Shown: positions 1-9,727 of the stretch, one piece after another
Numbering within the stretch: the stretch's first letter is position 1
Layout of the letters: each line of letters starts with the position of its first letter
NCBI GenBank assembly: GCA_025358745.1
Contig: JANYIH010000122.1
Span: forward strand, 1 to 34,624
Reading direction: 5' to 3'
From: Hyphomicrobiales bacterium
GTDB taxonomy: Bacteria > Pseudomonadota > Alphaproteobacteria > Rhizobiales > Beijerinckiaceae
DNA: 34,624 nucleotides
Made by a program: the position numbers and the translations under genes
Notes under the pieces: model-generated
What the model was told of the DNA's origin: nothing
Databases searched by the model: none
The model's input: only the letters and a program-made list of their open reading frames with translations

Positions 1-461
1 TGCGTGTCGACCGCCAGCGTCGGCTCGCCAAAGGCGACGTTGAGCACGACATTCGCCGTCTTGCGGCCGACGCCGGGCAGCGCCTCCAACGCCTCGCGCT
101 CGCGCGGGACTTTGCCGCCGTGCTGGTCGATCAAGGCCCGCGAAAGCGCGATCACGTTCTTGGCTTTATTGCGAAACAACCCGATCGTCTTGATGCGCTC
201 GCGCAGGGCGTCTTCGCCGAGCGCGAGCATTTTGGCGGGCGTGTCGGCTATCGCGAACAGCCCCCGCGTCGCCTTGTTGACGCCGACGTCGGTCGCCTGC
301 GCCGACAGTGCGACGGCGACCAGCAGCGTGTAGGGATTGACGTACTCAAGCTCAGTGCGCGGCTCGGGCGCGGCGGCGGACAGCCGCTCGAAAATCGCCG
401 CGGCGCGCGCCGCAATTTTCGTTGATCCCCGCGCGGGGGGTCGTCGTTTCTCTTGCCCCAT
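1..461 (-). CDS. nth: Endonuclease III (partial, C-terminus off the window edge)
   Basis: Reverse strand reads [69 protein letters not shown]...[27 protein letters not shown]; HhH motif [11 protein letters not shown] is typical of Nth. The supplied + strand ORFs here are antisense. Confidence 0.93.
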   Translation of the reverse strand, partial: [153 protein letters not shown]

Positions 462-508
462 GACCGTCCTATATGTCAGCCTGACCGGGTCCGCCATAAA
501 GAGCCGCC

Positions 509-1006
509 ATGCCGGAGCCACCCGATTTCGACGCGCCGCTGTTCGAGGATACGCTGAGGCCGCACCGTTCGCTCGGGCCCGCTGGGTTTCGCACGTTGAT
601 GTTGGCGGTCGGCGGCGCCAGCACGGCGCTGAGCGTGCCGTTCTACCTCCTGGGCGCATGGCCGGTCGTCGGCTTCCTCGGGCTAGACGTATTGGCGATC
701 TATTTCGCCTTCCGCCTGAATTTCCGCTCGGCCCGTGCGTGCGAGCATTTCCGCCTGACCTATTTCGAGCTGACCTTCGCGCGCATCAGCGCGGCCGGCG
801 CGCGGCGGGAATGGCGGTTGACGCCGGCCTGGGTGCGGCTTGAGCGGGTCGACGACGAGGATTATGGCCCGCAAAGGCTGACCTTGCACAGCCGGGGCCG
901 CTCCTGGCGGATCGCCAGCGGCGTCGGGCCGGACCGCAAGGCGCAGTTCGCCGGCGAATTCGCGCGCGCGCTTTCGGTGGCGCGCGGCGGGCCGCGCTAT
1001 TCCTGA
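509..1006 (+). CDS. DUF2244 domain-containing membrane protein
   Basis: 165 aa ORF; two N-terminal TM segments and the ...FELTFARISAAGARREWRL...VRLERVDDEDYGPQRLTLHSRGR pattern typical of DUF2244. Confidence 0.85.
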   Translation: MPEPPDFDAPLFEDTLRPHRSLGPAGFRTLMLAVGGASTALSVPFYLLGAWPVVGFLGLDVLAIYFAFRLNFRSARACEHFRLTYFELTFARISAAGARREWRLTPAWVRLERVDDEDYGPQRLTLHSRGRSWRIASGVGPDRKAQFAGEFARALSVARGGPRYS

Positions 1007-1061
1007 CCCGCTGGTGGACCTTGGAGCGGCCCTCTTGTAGGGGAGGCGGGCGAGGATCGAT

Positions 1062-1280
1062 ATGGCTCCACGGATGCGTAAACTGGTCGGCGGCGCGGGT
1101 ATGCTCGCGTTCGTGCTGTTTTACGCCCTCGTGGCGATGGCGCTGGCGGATTCGCGCCCCGTCAACGAGGCGCCGGAACTGATGCGCACGGCGGTTTACA
1201 TCGTGCTCGGCCTGATCTGGGTTCTGCCGCTGATGCCGCTGATCCTATGGATGGAGAGCGGGCGGTTTACGCGACGTTGA
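1062..1280 (+). CDS. DUF2842 domain-containing small membrane protein
   Basis: 72 aa; two TM helices, MRKLVGG...VAMALADSRPVNE...YIVLGLIWVLPLMPLILWM typical of alphaproteobacterial DUF2842. Confidence 0.8.
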   Translation: MAPRMRKLVGGAGMLAFVLFYALVAMALADSRPVNEAPELMRTAVYIVLGLIWVLPLMPLILWMESGRFTRR

Positions 1281-2331
1281 GCCGTCGTCCCCGGTTCCAC
1301 AGCCGGAACGGCGCGCCCGACAGAAGCACGTCGAGATAGCGCAAATCCTGCCACAGCCCGTTGAGAGAAACGCGCGGCAGGGCGTGCAGATGATTGGCGT
1401 GCTCGGGAAAAAGCATGCCCGGCCGCGTCGTCACGGCGGTCTCGAAGCCAGCCTCGCGCGCCAGCGCGAATTCGCGCGGACCCGCGCTGCTGGGGTCTCC
1501 GACGGGATAGGACAGGCTCGTCACGGGCGCGCCGAGGCGCGCCTCCAGCGCCGCCTTGCAGCCGAAAATCTCAGCGCGGGCGTCTCGTTCAGGCCATTGC
1601 GCAAGGCGGCGGTGGCTGAGGCTGTGCGCGCCGACTGAGATCAGCGGGTGGCGGGCCAGGGCGAGCGTCTCGTCCCAGTCGAGGAAATCGGGTTCCGCGA
1701 GCGCCGCGCCGGTCACACCGGCTTTCGCCGCCAGCTTTGCGACCGTGTCGAGCATTTCGGCCTCGGGACGGGCGCGCAAGGCCCAATAGAGGCGCTCGAA
1801 GGCGGCCGATTTTTCGCCCACGTCGCGCGCGGGCAGGCGCAGACCAGCGCCCTCGATCGCATCGAGCCGGCCAATCGCCTCCTCCAGTTCGAGCCACCAC
1901 AGCCGGGCCGTGCGCTCGATCAGGCCAGGGGCGAAATAGACCGTGGCGGCGGCGTTATGGCGTTCGAGCACGGGCAAAGCGACATCGCGGGTGTCGCGAT
2001 AGCCGTCGTCGAAGGTGAGGGCGGCGAACGGCGGGCCGCCCTCGCGCAGGCGCTTTGCGGCCTCGCTCAGCGTGACGAAGGCGAAGCCGCGCGCGGCGAT
2101 CAGGCTCAGCGCCTGATCGAGAAATTCAGGCGTCACTTCGAGCAGGCGATTGGGGGAATAGCCGGGCAGACGCGGCCGGAACGGCCGCACGTGATGCAGC
2201 GTGAGGAGAAAGCCGACGCCAGGCGCCGCGAGCGCCCGGTGCAGCCGCGAGGTCGCCAGGGCGGCGAAGCCGGCGCCGATGAGGGCGCGTTTGAACGACA
2301 AGGCGGTCTCCGCGACGAAACGATCGCTCAA
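1267..2331 (-). CDS. Polysaccharide deacetylase family protein (NodB-like, CE4)
   Basis: 354 aa; ALTFDDGYRD (motif 1) and SVGAHSLSHRRL (HxxxH-type motif 2). Confidence 0.9.
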   Translation of the reverse strand: MSDRFVAETALSFKRALIGAGFAALATSRLHRALAAPGVGFLLTLHHVRPFRPRLPGYSPNRLLEVTPEFLDQALSLIAARGFAFVTLSEAAKRLREGGPPFAALTFDDGYRDTRDVALPVLERHNAAATVYFAPGLIERTARLWWLELEEAIGRLDAIEGAGLRLPARDVGEKSAAFERLYWALRARPEAEMLDTVAKLAAKAGVTGAALAEPDFLDWDETLALARHPLISVGAHSLSHRRLAQWPERDARAEIFGCKAALEARLGAPVTSLSYPVGDPSSAGPREFALAREAGFETAVTTRPGMLFPEHANHLHALPRVSLNGLWQDLRYLDVLLSGAPFRLWNRGRRLNVA

Positions 2332-2387
2332 TCCCTAGCGCGGGCGTCTTTACGCATTGTAATTGTCGAGGCCCTAGGGTCGCGAAC

Positions 2388-3515
2388 ATGTCCTTTGCCG
2401 ACCAGCGCGCCCCTCCGCGCCATTGCGCGCTTCCCTTCGCGTCGGTCGAATGCTTCTCCGATCCCGTGCGGGCGTGCGAGGCGTGGCGCGAGCTGGAGCC
2501 GGCGGGCGGCGCCTACCAGACTTTGCGCTTCGTCGAGGCGTGGCGGGCGGCGTTCGGCGCGCGGCTCGCCATCGTCGTCGCGCGCGATGCGTCAGGACGG
2601 GCGGCGGCGTTGTTGCCGCTGCGGCTGTGCCGGTTCGGCCCGCTGATCTCGGCCGGATTCGTCGGCGACCGCTGGGCCAATTATCACATGGGGCTGTTTC
2701 GTCCCGGCCTCGTCTGGAGCGAAGAGGACGTGCAGGCGCTCCTGCGCGCGGCGGGACGCGCGGCGCGCGTGGACCTGTTCGCGTTTTTCAATCTGCCGGA
2801 GACATGGGAGGGCGGCGTCAATCCGCTCGGGCGCCTGCCAGGCCGACGCAGCGCCAATGCCGCTTTCGCCAGCGCGTTGACGGGAGGACATGCGCAATGG
2901 CTAGACGCGCATGTTTCGCGGGCGACGCAGAAGAAGCTGCGCAAGAAGGCGCGCAAGCTCGAAGCGCTGGGCGCGGTCGCGCACGTCCGCGCGGCCGATC
3001 CCGTCGAGGCGGGGCGCTTTCTCGACGCGCTGCTCGCTCACAAGGCGGCGCTTGCGCGCGGGCGCGGCGTGGCGGACCCGTTCGCTCAACCCCGAGTGCG
3101 CGATCTGCTGCGCCGGCTGATCGCGGGCGAGGCGCCGGCGATGGAAATGCACGCGCTGCTCGCGGGCGGTCGCGTGGCGGCCGCGTTCGGCGCGCTGGCG
3201 CAGGGCAAGCGGCTGTCGGGGCTGGTGGTTTCCTACGACAACGCGCCGGAGACGGCGGCGGCGACGCCGGGCGAATTGCTGCTGATCGAAGTCGTGCGCG
3301 ACGCCATGGCGCGGGGCTTGGAAACCTTCGATCTCGGCGTCGGCGAGAACCGCTACAAGAATGAGCTGTGCGAGATCGAGGAGCCGCTGCGCGATTGCGC
3401 GTTCGGCGTCACCCCGCTCGGACGGCTCGCCGCGCCCGTGTTTCTGGCCTCGCGAGCGGTGCGAGAGTGGGTGAAGCGACGGCCCGGCCTCATGCGGTTC
3501 ATGCGAAAGGTTTAG
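2388..3515 (+). CDS. GNAT family N-acetyltransferase (BioF2-like / CelD-BcsL type)
   Basis: 375 aa; SRATQKKLRKKARKLEALG and ETFDLGVGENRYKNELCE are typical of the BioF2-like acetyltransferase domain. Confidence 0.85.
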   Translation: MSFADQRAPPRHCALPFASVECFSDPVRACEAWRELEPAGGAYQTLRFVEAWRAAFGARLAIVVARDASGRAAALLPLRLCRFGPLISAGFVGDRWANYHMGLFRPGLVWSEEDVQALLRAAGRAARVDLFAFFNLPETWEGGVNPLGRLPGRRSANAAFASALTGGHAQWLDAHVSRATQKKLRKKARKLEALGAVAHVRAADPVEAGRFLDALLAHKAALARGRGVADPFAQPRVRDLLRRLIAGEAPAMEMHALLAGGRVAAAFGALAQGKRLSGLVVSYDNAPETAAATPGELLLIEVVRDAMARGLETFDLGVGENRYKNELCEIEEPLRDCAFGVTPLGRLAAPVFLASRAVREWVKRRPGLMRFMRKV

Positions 3516-4354
3516 CGCGAGGCGATGACGGCGCCGCCGACGATGGCCGCGCAGGCGAGACCCAGCGCCGCCGTCGCGGGCGCAAATCCCGCCAGCACAA
3601 GCAGGATCGTCGACAGCACCGGGGCGGCGTAGGCGGCGACGCCGAGCAGGCGGATGTCGCCGCGCTTGACGCCGAAATCCCAGAGATAGAAGGCGAGCCC
3701 GACCGGGCCCAAGCCCAGCGCGACGATGGCGGCGATCTCCGTCCCGTTCGCCGGCCAGACGGTCGTCTCGAACAAAGCGTGGCATAGAGCCGCGAGCGCC
3801 GAGGTGAAGAGGCAGAAGCCCGCCACCGCCTCGGTCGGCGCCGATTTGAGAAAACGCGAGGCGATGGAATAGCTCGACCACACCAGGGCGCATCCTGCCG
3901 CCAGCCACAGGCCCGCGCCGGGACGCCCCTCGCCGAGCCGGCCCCACAGCAGCAGCGCTGCGCCGCAAAAGCCGAGCGCCGCGCCCACCACATGTTTGGC
4001 GCGCAGACGTTCGCCCGGAAGCGCCGCCGACATCAGGACGATCAGCAGCGGCCAGAGATAGGCGACCAGGCTCGCCTGCGCCGGCGGCGCGGCGCGCAAC
4101 GCCGCGAAATAGAGCGCGTGATAGCCAAACAGGCCGCCGACGCCCACCAGCCAGACCTTTGGCGGCTGCTTGAGCGCGGCCAGCCGCCCGCGCGCGACGG
4201 CGTAAATCAGGCCCGCCGCGCCGCCGATGGCGAAGGTGAGCGCCGCCATCTCGAACGGCGGCGCCGCGCCCGAGGCCGCCGTCAGCAGCGCCAGGGCCGA
4301 CCACAGCGCGATCGCGCCAAAGCCGATCAGCGTCGCCTGCTCCCGCTCCCCCAT
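3512..4354 (-). CDS. DMT (EamA) family transporter, YddG-like
   Basis: 280 aa, about 10 hydrophobic helices; YHALYFAALRAAPPAQASLVAYLWPLLIVL typical of YddG-like exporters. Confidence 0.88.
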   Translation of the reverse strand: MGEREQATLIGFGAIALWSALALLTAASGAAPPFEMAALTFAIGGAAGLIYAVARGRLAALKQPPKVWLVGVGGLFGYHALYFAALRAAPPAQASLVAYLWPLLIVLMSAALPGERLRAKHVVGAALGFCGAALLLWGRLGEGRPGAGLWLAAGCALVWSSYSIASRFLKSAPTEAVAGFCLFTSALAALCHALFETTVWPANGTEIAAIVALGLGPVGLAFYLWDFGVKRGDIRLLGVAAYAAPVLSTILLVLAGFAPATAALGLACAAIVGGAVIASR

Positions 4355-4365
4355 GGCTTGGCGCC

Positions 4366-5121
4366 CTAGCCGCGCAGGAACGCTTCCATCGAAGTCGCCA
4401 GCGCGACCGGGGTCTCGTTCATGGGGTAATGGCCGGCGTTGGGCAGGACTTCGAGCGCGGCGTTCTTATACCAGGTCATGAACGTCGCCTGCATCGTCGC
4501 TTCGTTGATTGCGGCGTCGTATTGGCCCACGATCACCTTAATCGGAATTTCCCCGCCGATCACTTCCCTGTGGAAATCGGACTTGGCCCAGGCGAGGAGA
4601 TAGGCGGCGAAAGCCTCGCGCGTGCAATTGTTCCAACTCGCCTGCGCCATATGATCGAGCCATGCGCCCGACAGCCGCGAGCCGGTGGAGAAGTCGATGA
4701 TGGCGCGGCGATTGCCGAGGGTCTGCGCCGCGCCGCTGAACAAGCCCCAGCCCTGCTCGTCGAACGGCACGGCGGCGGCCGGCGCCGGCGTGATCGCCAC
4801 CATGCGCCGGACGCGGCCGGGCGCGTCGACGGTGATTCTCTGGATGAACTTGCCGCCCATGGAATGGCCGACCAGGCTGACCTTGTCGAGCTTGAGGCTG
4901 TCGATCAGCGCGCGCACGTCGGCCGAAATTTCCTCCACCGTGCAAGCGCCGCTCTGCGCCTTCGAGGCGCCGTAGCCGCGATAGGCGGGGAAGATATAAG
5001 TGAACTCGTCCGCGGAGAGCGCGTCGCGCATCGGCGCCATGAAAGTCTGGTCGCCGAACCAGCCGTGCAGCACGACCACCTTATGCGCGCCAGTGCCGAA
5101 AGTCTCGTAGCCAAGCGTCAT
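4366..5121 (-). CDS. Alpha/beta hydrolase
   Basis: 251 aa; HGWFGD oxyanion region, GHSMGG nucleophile elbow, C-terminal AGHYPMNETP catalytic His. Confidence 0.92.
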   Translation of the reverse strand: MTLGYETFGTGAHKVVVLHGWFGDQTFMAPMRDALSADEFTYIFPAYRGYGASKAQSGACTVEEISADVRALIDSLKLDKVSLVGHSMGGKFIQRITVDAPGRVRRMVAITPAPAAAVPFDEQGWGLFSGAAQTLGNRRAIIDFSTGSRLSGAWLDHMAQASWNNCTREAFAAYLLAWAKSDFHREVIGGEIPIKVIVGQYDAAINEATMQATFMTWYKNAALEVLPNAGHYPMNETPVALATSMEAFLRG

Positions 5122-5317
5122 GCCGCCCTCCCATTTGACGCGAACTTACGGCGAGCGGCAGGCGATGCCAAGGCGGCGCGCGTTCGCTGTGCGCCGCGAC
5201 ATCGCAGGCGCCTCCGGGCGAACATGCGCCAACGGCTGCAATCTCACGAAAGACCGCTATTGATCGCCCGGGATAGCCGCCGCTATTCTGAAGCAAACCA
5301 GAACGATGGGAGACGGC

Positions 5318-6133
5318 ATGGCCGAGGTTTTGGACCTGGACGCTTATCTGAAGCGCCTGAGCTTCGGGGGCGAGCCGAAGCCCGATCTTTCGACGTTGAT
5401 GGCGTTGCAGGCGGCGCATGTCGCTGCGATCCCATTCGAAGGGTTGGACCCGTATCTGCGCCGTCCTGTCGCTCTCGATCTCGCGACGCTGCAAGAAAAA
5501 ATTTTCGCACATCGCCGCGGCGGCTATTGTTTCGAGTTGAACACATTGTTCATGGCGGCCCTGGAGGCGATCGGATATTCCGTGACGGCGCTTGCCGGGC
5601 GCGTGCGATGGATGTCAGCGCCAGACGCGCCCCTCGGCCCACGGTCTCACATGCTCTTGAAGGTGGAAACTTCGGAGGGACCTTACCTGGCCGACGTCGG
5701 CTTCGGCGTCTGCATGCTCGATGCGCCGCTGCCTCTGATCGTCGATCGGGAGTTCCCCACCCCCATGGGCGTCTACCGAATTGACGACGCGAACGGACGA
5801 TACGCGCTTAAGGCTCGCCGGGGCGAAGGCTGGCGCACGATGTACGTGTTCGACCTCGAGCCGCAGTTGCCGGCGGATCTGATAATGAGCAACTGGTTCA
5901 CATCGACCCACGCCGCGCCGCCGTTCCTCTCCACCCTGATCGTCGAACGCATTGTGGGAGCGACGCGACGCAAGATCGTGAACCGGCGTTATATTGTGGA
6001 GCGTCGCGACGGCGTGGTCGAAAGCGAGCGCGTGATTGCCGACGCGCGGGAGATGGCGAGACTTCTCGACGAGGTTTTCGAAATCACGCCTCCGGTCGCG
6101 GTTTCGGATGTTTTCGCACGGGCGTCGGATTAG
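5318..6133 (+). CDS. nat: Arylamine N-acetyltransferase
   Basis: RGGYCFELN (catalytic Cys), RSHMLLKV (His), LADVGFG (Asp). ATG at 5318 is preceded by GGGAGA, so it is preferred over the ORF-track start at 5306. Confidence 0.92.
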   Translation: MAEVLDLDAYLKRLSFGGEPKPDLSTLMALQAAHVAAIPFEGLDPYLRRPVALDLATLQEKIFAHRRGGYCFELNTLFMAALEAIGYSVTALAGRVRWMSAPDAPLGPRSHMLLKVETSEGPYLADVGFGVCMLDAPLPLIVDREFPTPMGVYRIDDANGRYALKARRGEGWRTMYVFDLEPQLPADLIMSNWFTSTHAAPPFLSTLIVERIVGATRRKIVNRRYIVERRDGVVESERVIADAREMARLLDEVFEITPPVAVSDVFARASD

Positions 6134-6246
6134 GGATACCGGCGTTTCGACCTGGCGAAAGATCCGGGCGCGCCCTCGCGCTTTTTCGTCTGGCGCCCAG
6201 CGGCGGCGGCGACTAAAACCCCGCCTCCGCCACAGCGAGGATCGCC

Positions 6247-7608
6247 TTGTCCCACGCCGCCGCGCGTCCGCACGCGCCTGTCTTCACCCAGGGCAGCCTG
6301 ATGCGCCATGTCGCGGTCATGACCGCGACCGGGTCGATCGGGATCGTCGCCCTGTTCTCGGTCGATCTCTTGTCGCTGTACTGGGTCTCCAAGCTCGGCG
6401 TCGTCAGCTACAAGGCGGCGATCGGCTATGCGAGCCAACTTTCGTTTCTGCTGATGTCGGTCAACATCGGACTGACCATCGCGATCTCCGCCCGCGTGTC
6501 GCGCTCGCTCGGCGCCGGCGACAGGCCGGGGGCGCGCCGATACGCGGCTTCCGGGCTGTTGCTGACGTTCATGGCGTCGCTGGCCCTGTCGACTCTGTTG
6601 TGGCTTTTTCGCGATTTCGCGCTCGAACATTTCATGCATGCGCGCGGCGAGGCGGCGCAGGTGGCGAGCGGGGTGCTCGCCATCACCATTCCCGCCAATG
6701 TGCCGATGGCGCTCGGCATGGCGCTGTCGGGGGTGCTGCGCGCCTGCGGCGACGCGCGGCGGGCGATGTATGTGACGCTGTCGGGCGGCATTGTCACCGC
6801 CTTCACCGATCCCGCGTTGATCTTCGGCCTGCATCTGGGCGTCTATGGCGCGGCCTGGGCGACGGTGATCTCCAGGCTGGTGTTTCTGTGGGTCGGCTGG
6901 GCGGGCGCCGCGCGGGTGCATAATCTGGTCGGCCGGCCGAGTTTCGCCGCGCTGGCGGGGGATTTGCGGCCGCTCGCCGGCATTGGCCTGCCCTCGATCA
7001 TGGCCAATCTCGCGACGCCCGTGTCGGCGATCTACGTGACCCGCGTCTGGTCCGATTTCGGCGAGCCGACGGTGGCGGGCGGGGCGATCGTCGATCGCGT
7101 CATTCCGCTCGCGTTCGGCGTGATCTTCGCGCTGACGGGCTCGATCGGCCCGATCATCGGCCAGAATTACGGCGCGCGGCTGATGCTCCGGGTGCGGCGG
7201 GCGCTGACCGATTCTTTTCTCCTCGCGGTCGGCTACGCGCTCGCCGCCTGGGCCGCGCTCGCCATCGCCGCGCCGTACGTGGTCGAGGGTTTCGGCGCCA
7301 GCGGCGACAGCGAGGCTTTCGTACTGATGTTCTGCCGCTATGGCGCGCTGGCCTGGGTGTTCATCACCTGTCTATTCGTCGCCAACACGGCCTTCAACAA
7401 TCTCGGTTTCGCGCTGATGGCGATGCTGTTCAACTGGGGCCGGGCGACGCTGGGCACCATTCCGTTCGTCATCCTGGGCGCCAGATACGACGGCGTGCCC
7501 GGCGCGATGGTCGGTCTGATCGCGGGCGCGGCGATTTTCGGGCTGGGCGCGGTCGTCGTCGCCTATGGCCTGGTCGCGAGGCTCGCCAGGCGGGTGGAAG
7601 CGGTTTAA
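6247..7608 (+). CDS. MATE family efflux transporter
   Basis: 453 aa, about 12 TM; SIGPIIGQNYGAR and VSYKAAIGYASQLSFLLMSVNIGL typical of MATE. TTG start preceded by a GCGAGGA-type Shine-Dalgarno. Confidence 0.92.
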   Translation: MSHAAARPHAPVFTQGSLMRHVAVMTATGSIGIVALFSVDLLSLYWVSKLGVVSYKAAIGYASQLSFLLMSVNIGLTIAISARVSRSLGAGDRPGARRYAASGLLLTFMASLALSTLLWLFRDFALEHFMHARGEAAQVASGVLAITIPANVPMALGMALSGVLRACGDARRAMYVTLSGGIVTAFTDPALIFGLHLGVYGAAWATVISRLVFLWVGWAGAARVHNLVGRPSFAALAGDLRPLAGIGLPSIMANLATPVSAIYVTRVWSDFGEPTVAGGAIVDRVIPLAFGVIFALTGSIGPIIGQNYGARLMLRVRRALTDSFLLAVGYALAAWAALAIAAPYVVEGFGASGDSEAFVLMFCRYGALAWVFITCLFVANTAFNNLGFALMAMLFNWGRATLGTIPFVILGARYDGVPGAMVGLIAGAAIFGLGAVVVAYGLVARLARRVEAV

Positions 7609-7632
7609 GAAGTCGGTCGGGAGATCAAGAGC

Positions 7633-8265
7633 ATGAATCTGAGCGACATCCTCCAAAGCGCCCAGGGCGGCGCAGGCCTGCAAAACCTCGCCAATCAACT
7701 CGGGCTGTCGCCCGAGCAGATGCAGGCGGCGGTGCAGGCGACCGTCCCCGCGCTGAGCCATGGTTTGCAACGGGCGGCGCAAGACCCGGGCGCGCTAGGC
7801 GGCGTGATCGGCGAAATCGCGAGCGGCGACCATGCCGGCTCCTACGCCGACCCCTCCCAGACCGGCTCGGCGGCCGACGCCGGCTCGGGCGCAATGGGTC
7901 AGATTTTTGGCGGCCCAAATGTCACGAACGAAATCGCGCAGCAGATTTCGCGCGTGTCGGGCCTAAGTCCGCAGATTGTGGCGAGCTTGATGCCGGCGTT
8001 GACTTCGATGGCGCTGGGCGGCCTCTCGCACGCGATGCAGGCCCAAGGCCACGGCGACGTGTTGACTTCCGGCGGCGCGGCGCCGGCAGGCGGCGGCGGG
8101 CTGCTGGGCTCGCTTATGTCGGCGGTGGGGGGGATGCTCGGCGGCGGCGGCGCGGCGGGCGGCGCGCTTTCGCCCGGGCTTTCGACGCTGATCAACATGT
8201 TCGCGCCGGGGATGGCGGTGTCGCCCGATCACGCCCAGACGCTCAACCAAATTCTGCCTAGATAA
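7633..8265 (+). CDS. DUF937 domain-containing protein
   Basis: 210 aa; MNLSDILQSAQGG..LQNLANQLGLSPEQMQAAVQATVPALSHGLQRAA plus Gly/Ala-rich linkers. Confidence 0.87.
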   Translation: MNLSDILQSAQGGAGLQNLANQLGLSPEQMQAAVQATVPALSHGLQRAAQDPGALGGVIGEIASGDHAGSYADPSQTGSAADAGSGAMGQIFGGPNVTNEIAQQISRVSGLSPQIVASLMPALTSMALGGLSHAMQAQGHGDVLTSGGAAPAGGGGLLGSLMSAVGGMLGGGGAAGGALSPGLSTLINMFAPGMAVSPDHAQTLNQILPR

Positions 8266-8347
8266 GGCCGCGCCGCCTTCATTGCTTTGTCGCGACCTCG
8301 CCCCTATCTAGGGCCGGCCGCCGGGGAGGCGGGGGGCGGGACTTGGC

Positions 8348-9718
8348 ATGGCGCGCGATGTGACTGACGTGGAGCCGGTGAACGGACGGCGCGACCTGAT
8401 CGCGTGGTTCGAGGCCGGTTGCAAAGCGCCTGACGCGTTCAAGGTCGGCTCCGAGCACGAGAAAATCCCGTTTTACGTCAACCACCTCTCGCCCGTTCCC
8501 TATGAGGGCGAGCAGGGGATCGGCGCGCTGCTGCACGCGATGCGGGCGAGCCTGGGCTGGGACCCGATCGAGGACGGCGGCCATCTGATCGGCCTTTATG
8601 ATCGCGAAGGCGGAGGGGCGATCTCGCTGGAGCCGGGCGGCCAGTTCGAACTATCCGGCGCGCAGGCCGCCGACATCCATGCGCTTAGCGCCGAACTCGA
8701 CGCCCATCTCGAAGCCGCCCACGCCGCCGCCGGCCCGCTCGGCATCGGCTTTCTCTCGCTTGGCATGAGCCCGAAATGGACGCTTGGCCAAACGCCGCGG
8801 ATGCCCAAAAGCCGCTATCGCATCATGACCGACTACATGCCGAAAGTCGGCAAGCGCGGTCTCGACATGATGTATCGCACCGCCACCGCGCAGGCGAACC
8901 TCGATTATTCCTCAGAAGCCGACATGGTGGCGAAGCTGCGCGTCGGCCTCGCCCTTCAGCCCGTGATGACGGCGCTGTTCGCCAATTCCCCGTTCACCGA
9001 GGGCAAGCCGAACGGTATGCTGTCGGCGCGCTCGGAGATCTGGCGCCACACCGACGCCGATCGCACCGGCATGTTGCCGTTCGCCTTCGAGGCGGGCATG
9101 GGGTTTGACCGTTACGCCGATTTCGCGCTCGACGTGCCGATGTATTTCGTCAAACGCGGCGACGTCTATCACGACGTCTCGGGCGCGAGCTTTCGCGATC
9201 TGATGGACGGGCGCCTCGCGGCCCTGCCCGGCGAGCGGGCGACGATCTCGGATTGGGCCAATCACCTCTCGACGATTTTCCCCGAGGTGCGGCTGAAACG
9301 CTATCTCGAAATGCGCGGCGCCGACGTTGGGCCGCCTGCACGCATCGTCGCGCAATCGGCGCTGATGGTCGGCCTCTATTACGATGGCGCGGCGCTCGAC
9401 AGCGCTTTGCAACTGATCGGCGGCTGGAGCGCGCAGGCGCGGCAGCGCCTGCGCGACGAGGCGCCGCGGCTGGGCTTTGCCGCCGAAATCGCGGGCCGCA
9501 CGACGCGCGATATCGCGCGCGACATGCTGGCGCTGGCGCGGGCCGGACTGGCGCGGCGGGCGCGCAAGGACGCGCGCGGGCGCGACGAGACCCATTTCCT
9601 CGATCCGCTCGACGCGCTGGTCGAGAGCGGCGTCGAGCCGGCGCGGGCCTGGCTGGCGCAACTCGCCGGCGCCTGGGGCGGCTCGATCGAGCCGGTGTTT
9701 GCGCAAGCGCGAATCTGA
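8348..9718 (+). CDS. gshA: Glutamate-cysteine ligase (plant/alphaproteobacterial type)
   Basis: 456 aa; FKVGSEHEKIPF, ISLEPGGQFELSG, SRYRIMTDYMPKVGKRGLDMMYRTATAQANLDY, HLSTIFPEVRLKRYLEMRGAD. Confidence 0.95.
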   Translation: MARDVTDVEPVNGRRDLIAWFEAGCKAPDAFKVGSEHEKIPFYVNHLSPVPYEGEQGIGALLHAMRASLGWDPIEDGGHLIGLYDREGGGAISLEPGGQFELSGAQAADIHALSAELDAHLEAAHAAAGPLGIGFLSLGMSPKWTLGQTPRMPKSRYRIMTDYMPKVGKRGLDMMYRTATAQANLDYSSEADMVAKLRVGLALQPVMTALFANSPFTEGKPNGMLSARSEIWRHTDADRTGMLPFAFEAGMGFDRYADFALDVPMYFVKRGDVYHDVSGASFRDLMDGRLAALPGERATISDWANHLSTIFPEVRLKRYLEMRGADVGPPARIVAQSALMVGLYYDGAALDSALQLIGGWSAQARQRLRDEAPRLGFAAEIAGRTTRDIARDMLALARAGLARRARKDARGRDETHFLDPLDALVESGVEPARAWLAQLAGAWGGSIEPVFAQARI

Positions 9719-9727
9719 GGAACCGGC

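Noticed and set aside
4-425. + strand ORFs at the left edge
   Set aside because: Antisense of nth, whose reverse-strand translation is clear.
2901-4304. 467-aa - strand ORF
   Set aside because: Lies antisense to the BioF2-like GNAT and in an alternate frame of the DMT transporter; composition artefact.
4429-5784. 451-aa + strand ORF
   Set aside because: Antisense to the alpha/beta hydrolase and out of frame with nat; no recognisable domain.
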